A DNA stretch of 51,408 bases, taken from contig NZ_JAACYS010000014.1 in NCBI RefSeq assembly GCF_009996845.1, positions 1-51,408 on the forward strand, given 5' to 3'. A model generated the notes under the pieces. The model did no database searches. It was not told the origin of the DNA and saw nothing but the letters and a program-made list of their open reading frames with translations. Source of the stretch: Pallidibacillus pasinlerensis (lineage in GTDB: Bacteria > Bacillota > Bacilli > Bacillales > Caldibacillaceae). Numbering within the stretch: the stretch's first letter is position 1; each line of letters opens with the position of its first letter. Positions 1-7,634 of the stretch are shown piece by piece. Position numbers and translations under genes: made by a program.

Positions 1-16
1 ATGAAAAGATACTATT

Positions 17-46
17 TTGGTATCTTAATCCAGATTATGTTAAAAT
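17..46 (+). promoter_or_regulatory. Candidate sigma-A promoter of yktB
   Basis: A TTGGTA hexamer (17-22) lies 18 bp from TAAAAT (41-46), which is preceded by TG (38-39) like an extended -10. It sits just upstream of the yktB ribosome binding site (GGAGAGG at about 63-69). Read from sequence only. Confidence 0.45.
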
Positions 47-77
47 ATTTATAAAAAATTTGTGGAGAGGTTAAAAT

Positions 78-707
78 ATGTGTTTTACTCGTTTTACAGA
101 TAAAGACTTTAATGTTTTTACAATAGATGGTTTAGATGAAAGAATGAGTGCAATACGGGAACAAATTCAACCTAAGTTTCGTCAAATTGGGGAACTGTTA
201 ACGATGGAATTATCGGCGCAAATTGGAAGTGAAATGCATTTACATATCGCAAAACATGCAAGACGGACGGTCAATCCACCGAAGGATACGTGGTTAGCAA
301 TCGGTCCAAACAAACGAGGGTATAAAAAATATCCGCATTTTCAAGTCGGATTATTTGATGATCACGTGTTCATTTGGCTTGCATACATTTATGAACTGCC
401 TAATAAAGTGCAAATTGCTCAAAATTTCCTAAACAATTTAGAGGAAGTAAAAAACATTGTACCTGAAGATTTCGTCATTTCTATGGATCATATGCAAAAA
501 AATGCCACACCTATTTCTGAGCTAAATTTGGAAGATGCTTTAACTCGTTTTAAAAATGTGAAAAAAGCGGAATTGTTAATTGGAAAAAATATTGCAAAGG
601 GAGATCCACTTCTTTTAGATGGAGAAAAATTCCTTGACTATACAATTGAAACATTTAAAACATTAATTCCTCTTTATAAAATGTCTTATTCAGGTGAATT
701 AAATTAA
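78..707 (+). CDS. yktB: YktB, DUF1054 family protein
   Basis: A 209-aa soluble protein that I recognise as the YktB/DUF1054 family. The start MCFTRFTDKDF and the central block GPNKRGYKKYPHFQVGLF are typical. There is no signal peptide or membrane segment. Its biochemical role is unknown. The ATG at 78 follows a GGAGAGG ribosome binding site and the length fits the family. It is monocistronic, convergent with yktA, and shares a bidirectional terminator with it. In B. subtilis yktA and yktB are also close neighbours. Confidence 0.9.
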   Translation: MCFTRFTDKDFNVFTIDGLDERMSAIREQIQPKFRQIGELLTMELSAQIGSEMHLHIAKHARRTVNPPKDTWLAIGPNKRGYKKYPHFQVGLFDDHVFIWLAYIYELPNKVQIAQNFLNNLEEVKNIVPEDFVISMDHMQKNATPISELNLEDALTRFKNVKKAELLIGKNIAKGDPLLLDGEKFLDYTIETFKTLIPLYKMSYSGELN

Positions 708-730
708 AAAGGGGTGCAATCCCCCTTTTT
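706..730. terminator. Bidirectional intrinsic terminator, yktB/yktA
   Basis: AAAAAGGGG (706-714) pairs with CCCCTTTTT (722-730) around a short loop. The A-rich and T-rich flanks let it work for both convergent genes. Confidence 0.8.
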
Positions 731-998
731 ATAGTTTAATCAAGATATCCCCACTATTTTCTTTCATCATTTTCACTACTTTATACGATGAAAAGCCGCT
801 TACATCTTCAAATTCGCGAAAGATTCTTTTCTCTTCACCAATACTAGGAACAACATCCTTAAATTTTCGATATTTATCCATTAATTCATTACGCTTTACA
901 CCTTGATGATAAACTTTTTCTATTGCTTCGAAAAATTGGACAACCTTTACGATTTCTTCCGTTGACCAATCTATCGAAATTGGATATGAATAATTCAC
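729..998 (-). CDS. yktA: YktA, UPF0223 family protein
   Basis: An 89-aa protein of the UPF0223 (YktA) family with the typical start MNYSYPISIDWSTEEIV and a later FSSYKVVKMMK segment. Function unknown. It starts at a GTG (998) with GGAGTG six bases upstream. It lies 14 bp after the nitronate monooxygenase gene on the same strand, so the two are probably one transcript. The stop overlaps the shared terminator region. Confidence 0.88.
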   Translation of the reverse strand: MNYSYPISIDWSTEEIVKVVQFFEAIEKVYHQGVKRNELMDKYRKFKDVVPSIGEEKRIFREFEDVSGFSSYKVVKMMKENSGDILIKL

Positions 999-1012
999 TA
1001 ATTACACTCCTA

Positions 1013-1972
1013 TCATTGCCATCTTTGGCGAATTTCTTCTGCCTCTTTAATCATTCGATTAAACAATTCTTCTACAGTAGGGACATCTTTAATAAGACCC
1101 ATTACTTGACCTGCCCAACCGAATCCTTCCTTTTCTTTTCCATCATGAATCCATTTCTTATTTGCATTACCTGATATGTAATCTTTTAAATCTTCATAGG
1201 TTGCCCCTTTTTCTTCCAGTTCCAAAATCTTTTCTGTCCATTCATTACGAATGGCTCTTGCTGGTGCACCTAGGGATCGTTTAATTACAACGGTACTTCT
1301 TTCATCCCCTTCAATTAAAGCTTGTTTGTAGCTTTCATGGGCATGAACACATTCTTGAGTCGCAATGAAACGAGTTCCCATCTCAATACCTTCAGCACCT
1401 AAACTTAAAGCAGCCATGAGACCTCGACCGTCACCGATTCCACCTGATGCAATGACTGGAATTGATACACTATCAACAACTTGTGGAACTAAAACAAGAG
1501 TTGAAACGTCATCCCTACCTAAATGGCCACCACCTTCTTGACCAACAACCATCACAGCATCGGCACCAAGTTGTTCCGCTTTTACCGCTTGTCTTCTAGC
1601 TGATACTAATACAAGTTTTTTCACATTTACTCCTTTTAATTCATCAAAAAACGGAGCCGGGTTACCACCAGTGACAGAAACGACAGGAACTTCTTCTTCC
1701 ACTGCAACCTGTAAAAAGTCTGTAAAGAAACGACCATGTTGGCCAATGGCAAAGTTAACGCCAAAAGGCTTATCTGTTAACGATCTCACTTTACGTATTT
1801 CCTCACGTAAACGGTCTGGATTTGGCAAACTCATTGCAGTAATTTGTCCAAGACCACCCGCATTACTTACCGCTGCTGCTAATTCACTATAGGCTAAATG
1901 AGCTAATCCACCCTGGATGATTGGATATTTAATATTAAGTAATGTCGTAACTCTCGTTTCCCAGTTTTTCAT
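1013..1972 (-). CDS. Nitronate monooxygenase / FabK-like FMN enzyme
   Basis: A 319-aa TIM-barrel flavoprotein of the nitronate monooxygenase (2-nitropropane dioxygenase-like) family, which oxidises alkyl nitronates using FMN and oxygen. Supporting motifs are IQGGLAHLAYSELAAAVSNA near the N-terminus, GGGHLGRD (candidate catalytic His), IASGGIGDGRG and the phosphate-binding GAEGIEMGTRF. The family also includes enoyl-ACP reductase FabK, so the exact substrate is not certain. ATG at 1972 has a GGGGGG-type ribosome binding site. It precedes yktA in a likely two-gene operon. Confidence 0.85.
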   Translation of the reverse strand: MKNWETRVTTLLNIKYPIIQGGLAHLAYSELAAAVSNAGGLGQITAMSLPNPDRLREEIRKVRSLTDKPFGVNFAIGQHGRFFTDFLQVAVEEEVPVVSVTGGNPAPFFDELKGVNVKKLVLVSARRQAVKAEQLGADAVMVVGQEGGGHLGRDDVSTLVLVPQVVDSVSIPVIASGGIGDGRGLMAALSLGAEGIEMGTRFIATQECVHAHESYKQALIEGDERSTVVIKRSLGAPARAIRNEWTEKILELEEKGATYEDLKDYISGNANKKWIHDGKEKEGFGWAGQVMGLIKDVPTVEELFNRMIKEAEEIRQRWQ

Positions 1973-2223
1973 ATAATCCCCCCAAAATTACACCTTTGTA
2001 TACAGTTTAGTATATCAAAGTAAGTTGAGCGTGACACATATCTGGCTCCAAAATCATAATATATTATTTAAACAAAATACAACATTCTTTAATCGTGTTG
2101 CCACTAATACATCATTCATTAGCATTATTATTGATAATTAGTTAAATGTTCTAAAAAAGGTTTCGCAAAACATATCTATATCCAAATTTCAGGTGGAATA
2201 ATTGATAGGAAGGGGGTATTCAG

Positions 2224-2355
2224 ATGTTTAACTTGTTTATTATCGTTGGAATCATAAGCATTATTATTCCTGGTATTTTTATTGGGGTTTGGACGGATGG
2301 ACAACAGCAAAGAGCGAATTTTCATTCAGAAACAGAGGAGCATCGAGACTTTTGA
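2224..2355 (+). CDS. Small single-pass membrane protein (43 aa), unknown
   Basis: This short ORF starts at ATG 2224 after a strong ribosome binding site (GGAAGGGGG) and encodes 43 residues. Residues 1-23 are a continuous hydrophobic, isoleucine-rich helix (MFNLFIIVGIISIIIPG), followed by a hydrophilic tail rich in Q, E and H. I do not recognise the family. The good ribosome binding site and clean membrane-plus-tail layout argue that it is real. It is isolated between the nitronate monooxygenase and the SR1-like gene. Confidence 0.5.
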   Translation: MFNLFIIVGIISIIIPGIFIGVWTDGQQQRANFHSETEEHRDF

Positions 2356-2436
2356 ACAAAAATAGGAATAATTGCTGGATTAATATACTTTTTATAAATA
2401 AAGTACCTAAAAAGTTCATATTTTTCACTACAAAAA

Positions 2437-2459
2437 ACAGATAGCGAAATGCTATCTGT
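2437..2459 (-). terminator. Intrinsic terminator of the SR1-like RNA
   Basis: A perfect 9-bp stem (2437-2445 with 2451-2459, loop 5 nt) is followed on the minus strand by a T run (2432-2437). Confidence 0.85.
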
Positions 2460-2483
2460 CTTATACGAAACCCCTATGTTTAA

Positions 2484-2612
2484 TTAATTTTCGTTATCTT
2501 CGTGATTATGATCTTTTCCACAATGTGGGCAAACACTATAAAGAATTGTTACTTTTTCATCCTCGAAAAATTCTACAGTTGAATTGCAAGTAGAGCATAC
2601 GATTTGACCCAT
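2484..2612 (-). CDS. GapA-binding peptide SR1P family protein
   Basis: A 42-aa peptide starting MGQIVCSTC and containing VEFFEDEKVTILY followed by CPHCGK. This matches the SR1P family, whose B. subtilis member binds glyceraldehyde-3-phosphate dehydrogenase GapA and promotes its interaction with RNase J1. The CxxC...CxxC pattern suggests a zinc ribbon. An AGGGGGAA ribosome binding site precedes the ATG. The tail is rich in His, Asp, Glu and Asn. rnjA is in the same window (19793-21463), which fits the known SR1P-GapA-RNase J1 link. Confidence 0.85.
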   Translation of the reverse strand: MGQIVCSTCNSTVEFFEDEKVTILYSVCPHCGKDHNHEDNEN

Positions 2613-2652
2613 TACCAATTCCCCCTAAATTTTTATAAGGTCACAACGATTT

Positions 2653-2755
2653 AATGTGACATACTATTTAATTTGTGTCTTAATAATATATCACTTTAAA
2701 GGCTTTGTCAACATATTTTACATCATTTTTTAAAAAAAACAATAAATGTGTCATA
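2653..2755 (-). promoter_or_regulatory. Promoter and CcpN-like boxes of the SR1-like gene
   Basis: The promoter is TTGACA-17-TATTAT (2683-2711, minus strand). Three 11-bp stretches resemble the CcpN consensus TRTGHYATAYW with about one mismatch each: 2685-2695 (over the -10), 2653-2663 and 2745-2755. The outer two lie in near-identical 16-bp direct repeats, AATGTGACATACTATT (2653) and AATGTGTCATACTATT (2745), that flank the promoter. CcpN repression of sr1 is known in B. subtilis; applying it here is inference. Confidence 0.55.
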
Positions 2756-2823
2756 CTATTGATGTTCAACGGTACTCATTTTAGATATTAGCCTAGTTTT
2801 TTTCTATACTTCGAACAAAAAAA

Positions 2824-2855
2824 CACCTGTATACTCCACTATAGAGATACAGGTG
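2824..2855 (-). terminator. Intrinsic terminator after sat
   Basis: CACCTGTAT (2824-2832) pairs with ATACAGGTG (2847-2855). The minus strand continues into a run of seven T residues. T residues on the plus side also make it weakly bidirectional. Confidence 0.75.
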
Positions 2856-2910
2856 ACTTTTTGGGAGTTTAGCAAATATTTATTACTATTGATTAGGGGA
2901 GGAATAACGT

Positions 2911-4632
2911 TTATTCTTCGTCTGCACCTCGATAACGTTTATATGGTAATGGGTTCCAAGTACGATATACAAGGTCTTCTTTTCGTAATGCTGATGGAAT
3001 ATCTTCTAAGATTTTCTTCGCAACATCAAGTTCACGTTGGGCTTCCGATTTATCTTGATATAAAAATTCATCGGATGCTTTTTCTGGTGCATTTTCTACC
3101 TTTTCTGTTAAGTTTTCAACTACCATTTCTTGTTGTTGTTTTATCGCTTCACGAGCTTCGGCTATCCACTCTGGTTGTACTGATCTCCGTGTATCAGTTA
3201 CATAACTAAATTCTTCAAAAATATCTTTATAAATACGATCCGCATTTTCACGGACATCTTTTATAGCTTGTTCTAAATCTTCAATTGTTAACTCACTAAC
3301 TTCAAGCGGACGTTCACGTTTAGGTCCACCAATTCCTTTCGAATGTAAATAATATGGGAAAATCGATTTAATCGTTTTGCCAACTGGATTAATCGCTTCA
3401 CCGTTTTCGTCCACACCTTTAGGTTGAATTCCTTGCATTGCAATTCGTGCTGACTCCGGACGAACGATTTCTTTTGGTGGTAACACACCATAACGTAATA
3501 ATTCACGAATACCTGTACCCGAAATATTGATACGATAACGATTATCGTGTGGACAAGTCTGTTCTGTTGCAGGGCTATCGCAACGGGTACAATAAAACAC
3601 TTCATGGAATAAGCGAATATCAATACCTAATTCTTCACTTGTAAACGTATCAAATACAGTATGGCTTGCATATTTATCGTAATACTCGCCTACACCTGCG
3701 TGGTCACGTCCAATTAAAGCATGGGTACAACCATAGTTTTTCATAATTAATGCATGAAGAACTGCTTCACGAGGTCCAGCGAAAATATAAGTAACACGTA
3801 AAGGCGCTAAAACCGTTCTCTCTTTAGGATAGTAAGTATTAAGTACAGCTCGATATGATAACATCCGGAACTCATGTCTCGTATATTCCCGTTTTGCCAT
3901 TTCTACGAGTGGCTGAACGAATAATCCATCCATTTCTTCTAAAGCGTTGCGGTGGATATACTCATGGCCACGGTGTAATGGGTTTGCCCCGGTAATGAAA
4001 CCAGCAACTGTTTTAAATTTTTTCTCCTCGTAAAACAATTTCCAAGTTTCCTTTGGTTCCAAGCGTAACGATTCAAAAGGTCCCCAGTTTACACGATTTA
4101 ATAGTTTAACTGGTCCAGCTAAAGCTGTGTCTCCCATTCTACGATAAATAGCATCAACACCTGGGTGGTTGCGGTCAGTTGTACCAAACAAATGTTGCGC
4201 ACGATAATCCCGATCATATTCAAAAATATCTTCTAATTTTAATAGTGCAATTGGTGTCATAGACTCATCAATTAATGCTACTTCATCCCCAATAGATAAC
4301 GTTTGAATAACTTCTTTATTCCTATCACCAATCGGCGCAAAACTTAATGGGACTGGCCAAACTAGTCCATTTGATAATCTCCCTGTTTCTAACACCGATT
4401 TATAATCAGCTTCGTTCATAAACCCTTCATTTGGAGATAAAACACCCGTAGCAATCATTTCTAACGTAATGACTGCTTCTAAGTCGACCATTATTTTCGG
4501 CAATTGTTTTGCGCGCTCTAACGCTTCTTCTCTTTCCTTTCCTGTTAATACTCGATCTACTAATTTTCCCCCATGCGGTTGTTGAGGATATTTAGTTTTT
4601 GTTTCCTCAACTTTTACTGCTTGATTTTTCAT
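2911..4632 (-). CDS. sat: ATP sulfurylase (sulfate adenylyltransferase), long form
   Basis: Forms adenosine 5'-phosphosulfate and pyrophosphate from ATP and sulfate. About 573 aa from the ATG at 4632; in-frame starts at 4635 (ATG) and 4641 (GTG) also exist, but GAGGTG spacing favours 4632. The N-terminal PUA-like and catalytic domains cover about residues 1-400, with the nucleotide-binding GANPLHRGHEY and GRDHAGVGEYYDKY. A C-x2-C-x8-C-x-H cluster near residues 345-365 resembles the zinc site of thermophile and dissimilatory-type enzymes. About 170 residues after the usual end (ISGTGIRELLRYGVLPP) form a charged helical extension. No cysH, cysC or sulfate transporter is adjacent. Confidence 0.85.
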   Translation of the reverse strand: MKNQAVKVEETKTKYPQQPHGGKLVDRVLTGKEREEALERAKQLPKIMVDLEAVITLEMIATGVLSPNEGFMNEADYKSVLETGRLSNGLVWPVPLSFAPIGDRNKEVIQTLSIGDEVALIDESMTPIALLKLEDIFEYDRDYRAQHLFGTTDRNHPGVDAIYRRMGDTALAGPVKLLNRVNWGPFESLRLEPKETWKLFYEEKKFKTVAGFITGANPLHRGHEYIHRNALEEMDGLFVQPLVEMAKREYTRHEFRMLSYRAVLNTYYPKERTVLAPLRVTYIFAGPREAVLHALIMKNYGCTHALIGRDHAGVGEYYDKYASHTVFDTFTSEELGIDIRLFHEVFYCTRCDSPATEQTCPHDNRYRINISGTGIRELLRYGVLPPKEIVRPESARIAMQGIQPKGVDENGEAINPVGKTIKSIFPYYLHSKGIGGPKRERPLEVSELTIEDLEQAIKDVRENADRIYKDIFEEFSYVTDTRRSVQPEWIAEAREAIKQQQEMVVENLTEKVENAPEKASDEFLYQDKSEAQRELDVAKKILEDIPSALRKEDLVYRTWNPLPYKRYRGADEE

Positions 4633-4691
4633 CATCTTCACCTCATCCCCTAAAACTATTTGTATCTGTATGAATTAAAAATGAAAAAGAG

Positions 4692-4769
4692 ATATTCCCA
4701 AAAAATATGACACACCCCTTCGTTTTGACCCCTTTAAAACAATTTTAAGTGCATGCTTTTTGGGAATAT
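4692..4769 (-). promoter_or_regulatory. Inverted repeat in the sat leader
   Basis: A perfect 13-bp inverted repeat, ATATTCCCAAAAA (4692-4704) and TTTTTGGGAATAT (4757-4769), flanks a 52-nt loop in the gap between the symporter and sat. On the minus strand the stem is followed by CTCTTTTTC. A TTGAAT-16-TAAAAT promoter-like pair lies upstream of it, so the repeat may sit in the sat leader as an attenuator or operator. It could instead serve as a poor terminator for the symporter gene. Confidence 0.4.
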
Positions 4770-4842
4770 TATTTTAATTGAATTTTATCAAACTTATTTT
4801 AAGATTCAAAATAATTTGCTTTTATTTTTTGAACATTTCGTA

Positions 4843-6379
4843 TTATTTATGTTCTCTAAAACCTGTATGGGCACGAACTGATACTTCGGCAAAGCGTTTT
4901 GGATCGTATTCTTTTGATAAAATCGTACCTAAATAACCAGCTAGAAATCCGACTGGTACACTCACAATAGCCGGGTTATCTAACGGAAAGATTGGTTCTC
5001 CAACAAACAAAGCTGCTCCTTCTACAGGTGAAAAGACACTCGGACTAATCGAAACTAAAATTAACGCTGAGAATAATCCAGCTAAAAGCGCACTGACAGC
5101 ACCCGTTGTGTTAAAGCGCTTCCAATAAACGGTGTATAGAATAACCGGTAGATTTGCACTCGCTGCAATACAAAATGCTAAAGATACTAAGAATGCTACA
5201 TTTAAGTATTGAGCACCTAATGATAAAATAATGGATACTACAGATACGCCTAATGCAGCAAATCGAGCTGCCAACATTTGTTGTCTTTCTGAGATTCTCC
5301 CCTTTTTAATAATTTGACCATATAAATCATGAGCGAAGGCTGATGCACCAGATAGAACGAGTCCAGCAACAACAGCTAAAATTGTTGCAAAGGCAACAGC
5401 GCAAATTAAGGCAAATAGAATATTTCCACCAATGGCTTCAGCAAGTAGTGGCGCTGCCATATTTCCACCTGGGTTCGCTGCTAAAATTTCACTCTCACCT
5501 ACATAAATCGCAGCTCCAAATCCGAGAAATAGGGTTAAAATATAGAATATCCCAATTGTCCATGTCGCAGTAATGACTGATTTTCTCGCTGTTTGTGCAT
5601 CTTTAACCGTAAAGAATCGCATTAAAATATGTGGTAGTCCTGATGTACCTAGTACTAAAGCTAACATGAGTGAAAGTGTACCTAATGGCTCTGTATATTT
5701 AAGTCCAGGATTTAAATAATTAGCACCGTGGCTAGTTGCTGTTTTTACCTCAGTGAACATCGCACCGATATTGAAATTGAATTGCCACAACACCATGAAC
5801 GCCATAATAATCATCCCGGCCATCAATAGAACTGCTTTTATAATTTGAACCCAACTTGTAGCAAACATCCCGCCAAAGAGTACATAAATCGTCATCATCA
5901 CACCGACGATTAAAACCGCAACCCAATACGGGATATCAAATAACAGTTGGATTAAAGCTCCCGCGCCGACGAGCTGAGCAATCATATAAAACAAGACAAT
6001 CGTAATCGTACTAAGGGCAGCTGCTCCGCGAACTTTTCTTGCATCAAAACGGGCATTAATCATATCTGCTAACGTATATTTACCAAGATTCCGTAATGGT
6101 TCAGCTACAAGGAATAATACGACTAAATAGGCGATTAAAAATCCGATACTGTAAAAAAAAACCGTCAAAACCTTGTAATGCAATCATCCCAGCAATTCCT
6201 AAAAAAGATGCTGCTGACAAATAATCTCCTGCAATCGCTAATCCGTTTTGAAATCCGGTTAAACTTCCACCGGCTGTGTAAAAGTCACCGGTTGATTTTG
6301 TTCGTTTTGCCGCCACATATGTGACATATAACGTTAGTACAACGATTGCTAAAAATAGCGAGACAACTATTGGATCCAT
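4843..6379 (-). pseudogene. ActP-type sodium:solute symporter, frameshifted
   Basis: A sodium:solute symporter family protein (acetate/pyruvate-type ActP) in two overlapping frames: 92 aa from ATG 6379 and about 440 aa ending at 4843. The first frame reads through [12 protein letters not shown], the second resumes at [19 protein letters not shown]. The intact paralogue at 9394-10935 reads through the same point as GYDGFLYSIGF. The break maps to a run of nine T (minus strand; 6153-6161); eight would restore one frame of roughly 513 aa. Thirteen or so hydrophobic helices remain recognisable. It lies 15 bp after its DUF485 partner gene. It could be a pseudogene, a slippage-controlled gene or a sequencing error. 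Confidence 0.85.
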
Positions 6380-6394
6380 TGCCTATGACCTCCT

Positions 6395-6721
6395 TTATTT
6401 CAACTGGTCGCGAATAATTTCGTCCGCTTCCTTATCAAAAGATGCTGCCTTTCTTACGTAAATACTACTTAAAGTCCAAACCATAATAAATTGTGCAAAG
6501 GCGAAAATCCATGTCCACGAAATATCACCAATCGCTGATGTGTTTAAAAAGGTCGTATACGATGTGAAAATTGGTAATAAAAAGTAAAATATCATAAAGA
6601 AAATAACCATTGGAATAATAAATTTCCTTTTCCTTTGTAAAAACTGCTTAAACTGTGGACTACTTTGCACCTTTTCATAATCAATAACTCTCTTTTCTTT
6701 TTGTAATTGTTCTTGTGCCAT
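6395..6721 (-). CDS. DUF485 family membrane protein (symporter partner)
   Basis: A 108-aa protein of the DUF485 (YjcH-like) family, found next to ActP-type symporters and presumed to be an accessory subunit. Residues about 35-60 (IPMVIFFMIFYFLLPIF) and 72-95 (WTWIFAFAQFIMVWTL) form two membrane helices, and the C-terminus is charged. I chose ATG 6721 because AAGGGGGG sits about 9 bases upstream; an in-frame ATG at 6742 would place that ribosome binding site inside the gene. It is the first gene of the second symporter operon. Confidence 0.8.
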   Translation of the reverse strand: MAQEQLQKEKRVIDYEKVQSSPQFKQFLQRKRKFIIPMVIFFMIFYFLLPIFTSYTTFLNTSAIGDISWTWIFAFAQFIMVWTLSSIYVRKAASFDKEADEIIRDQLK

Positions 6722-6755
6722 TTGAACTAATCCCCCCTTCATTTGTTTGCAGATA

Positions 6756-6844
6756 ATTATATTTATTCTGAATATTTAAGGGGTAAAAAAATGGCAAACC
6801 GTTGAAAATTTAGGTTGAATGGTTACTTACTGCAGATGAATGGT
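6756..6844 (-). promoter_or_regulatory. Promoter region with LytTR-type direct repeat
   Basis: On the minus strand the octamer ACCATTCA occurs twice (6837-6844 and 6816-6823) with exactly 13 bp between, a 21-bp pitch of two helical turns. That is the layout of LytTR-domain binding sites (for example the BtsR and AgrA type). A TATAAT (6756-6761) follows with no good -35, as expected for activated promoters. The site lies between the lytTR regulator gene and the DUF485-symporter operon it would control. Confidence 0.55.
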
Positions 6845-6881
6845 AGTACAATGGAGGTCAACATTTTTAAAACATTATCCT

Positions 6882-7634
6882 TTATTTCTTGAATATTTGC
6901 AAAATCATTTTACTTGCTGTTCGGCTGACCGGGATTTTCGTACGATTTTTATCTTTTAAAGTTAAGTTACTTGTACCATTAAACCATGGTGTAATTTCTA
7001 AAACATGATTAAGATTTACTAAATAGCTACGATGTGGACGAAAAAACGATTGCCCTTCTAGTTTTTTTTCAAGTTCTTGTAATGTCATACGGCTGAAAAT
7101 CACTTTATCCTCTGTATGAATTTCAAGTAAACGGTTATTCGGAACAGCATAATAAATCGAATCCGGTGAAACTAAAACCATCCGCTCCCCATCATCAATT
7201 AATAATTTTGCCACCTTTAGTTTTACCGTTTCCTCCTCTATTTTTTTCGAGTTTCTTACATTCACTATACTTTTCCGCACTCGTTCCATCATCCGTCTGA
7301 ACCTTTTTTCTTCAAAGGGTTTCAACAAATAGTCAACAGCTTCAATATCAAAGGCATCCATCGCATATTCATCATAGGCAGTCGTAAACACAAATAAAGG
7401 TGGATTTTCTTTCGCGTGGTTTTTAATATATCTTGCCGCTTCCAATCCGGTTAATCCTGGCATTTCAACATCGAGAAAGATCCCGTCCGGCTTATGTTCA
7501 AAATATAATTCAATCAATTGTTCACCAGTTTCTGCATGGGGAGTTACAATAATATCTTTTTCCTCTTCTAATAAATAAAGCAATTCTTTTCGTGCCATTG
7601 ATTCATCTTCTGCAATCATCACACGAATTTTCAT
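6882..7634 (-). CDS. LytTR-family response regulator
   Basis: A 250-aa response regulator. The receiver domain spans residues 1-120, with the acidic pair ED near residue 10, phospho-acceptor D55 in FLDVEMPG and K in LLKPF. A LytTR DNA-binding domain spans about 145-245 (FFRPHRSYLVNLNHV is diagnostic). The start at ATG 7634 overlaps the kinase stop by ATGA and has AAGGGGTG upstream; a longer in-frame ORF to 7679 lacks this. It pairs with the LytS-type kinase. Relatives (LytT of B. subtilis, BtsR/YpdB of E. coli) control pyruvate/carboxylate transport, which fits the flanking symporters. Confidence 0.88.
   Translation of the reverse strand: MKIRVMIAEDESMARKELLYLLEEEKDIIVTPHAETGEQLIELYFEHKPDGIFLDVEMPGLTGLEAARYIKNHAKENPPLFVFTTAYDEYAMDAFDIEAVDYLLKPFEEKRFRRMMERVRKSIVNVRNSKKIEEETVKLKVAKLLIDDGERMVLVSPDSIYYAVPNNRLLEIHTEDKVIFSRMTLQELEKKLEGQSFFRPHRSYLVNLNHVLEITPWFNGTSNLTLKDKNRTKIPVSRTASKMILQIFKK

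Larger units (their letters stand above)
2432..2676 (-). ncRNA. SR1-like dual-function small RNA (encodes SR1P)
   Basis: A compact transcription unit of about 240 nt is visible: a near-consensus promoter (TTGACA at 2706-2711, 17-bp spacer, TATTAT at 2683-2688), a small ORF, and an intrinsic terminator (stem 2437-2459). In B. subtilis SR1 is a roughly 200-nt RNA that both encodes SR1P and base-pairs with target mRNA. The same size and layout here suggest a homologue. The start site (about 2676) is inferred from the -10. Base-pairing activity is not shown by the sequence. Confidence 0.6.
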
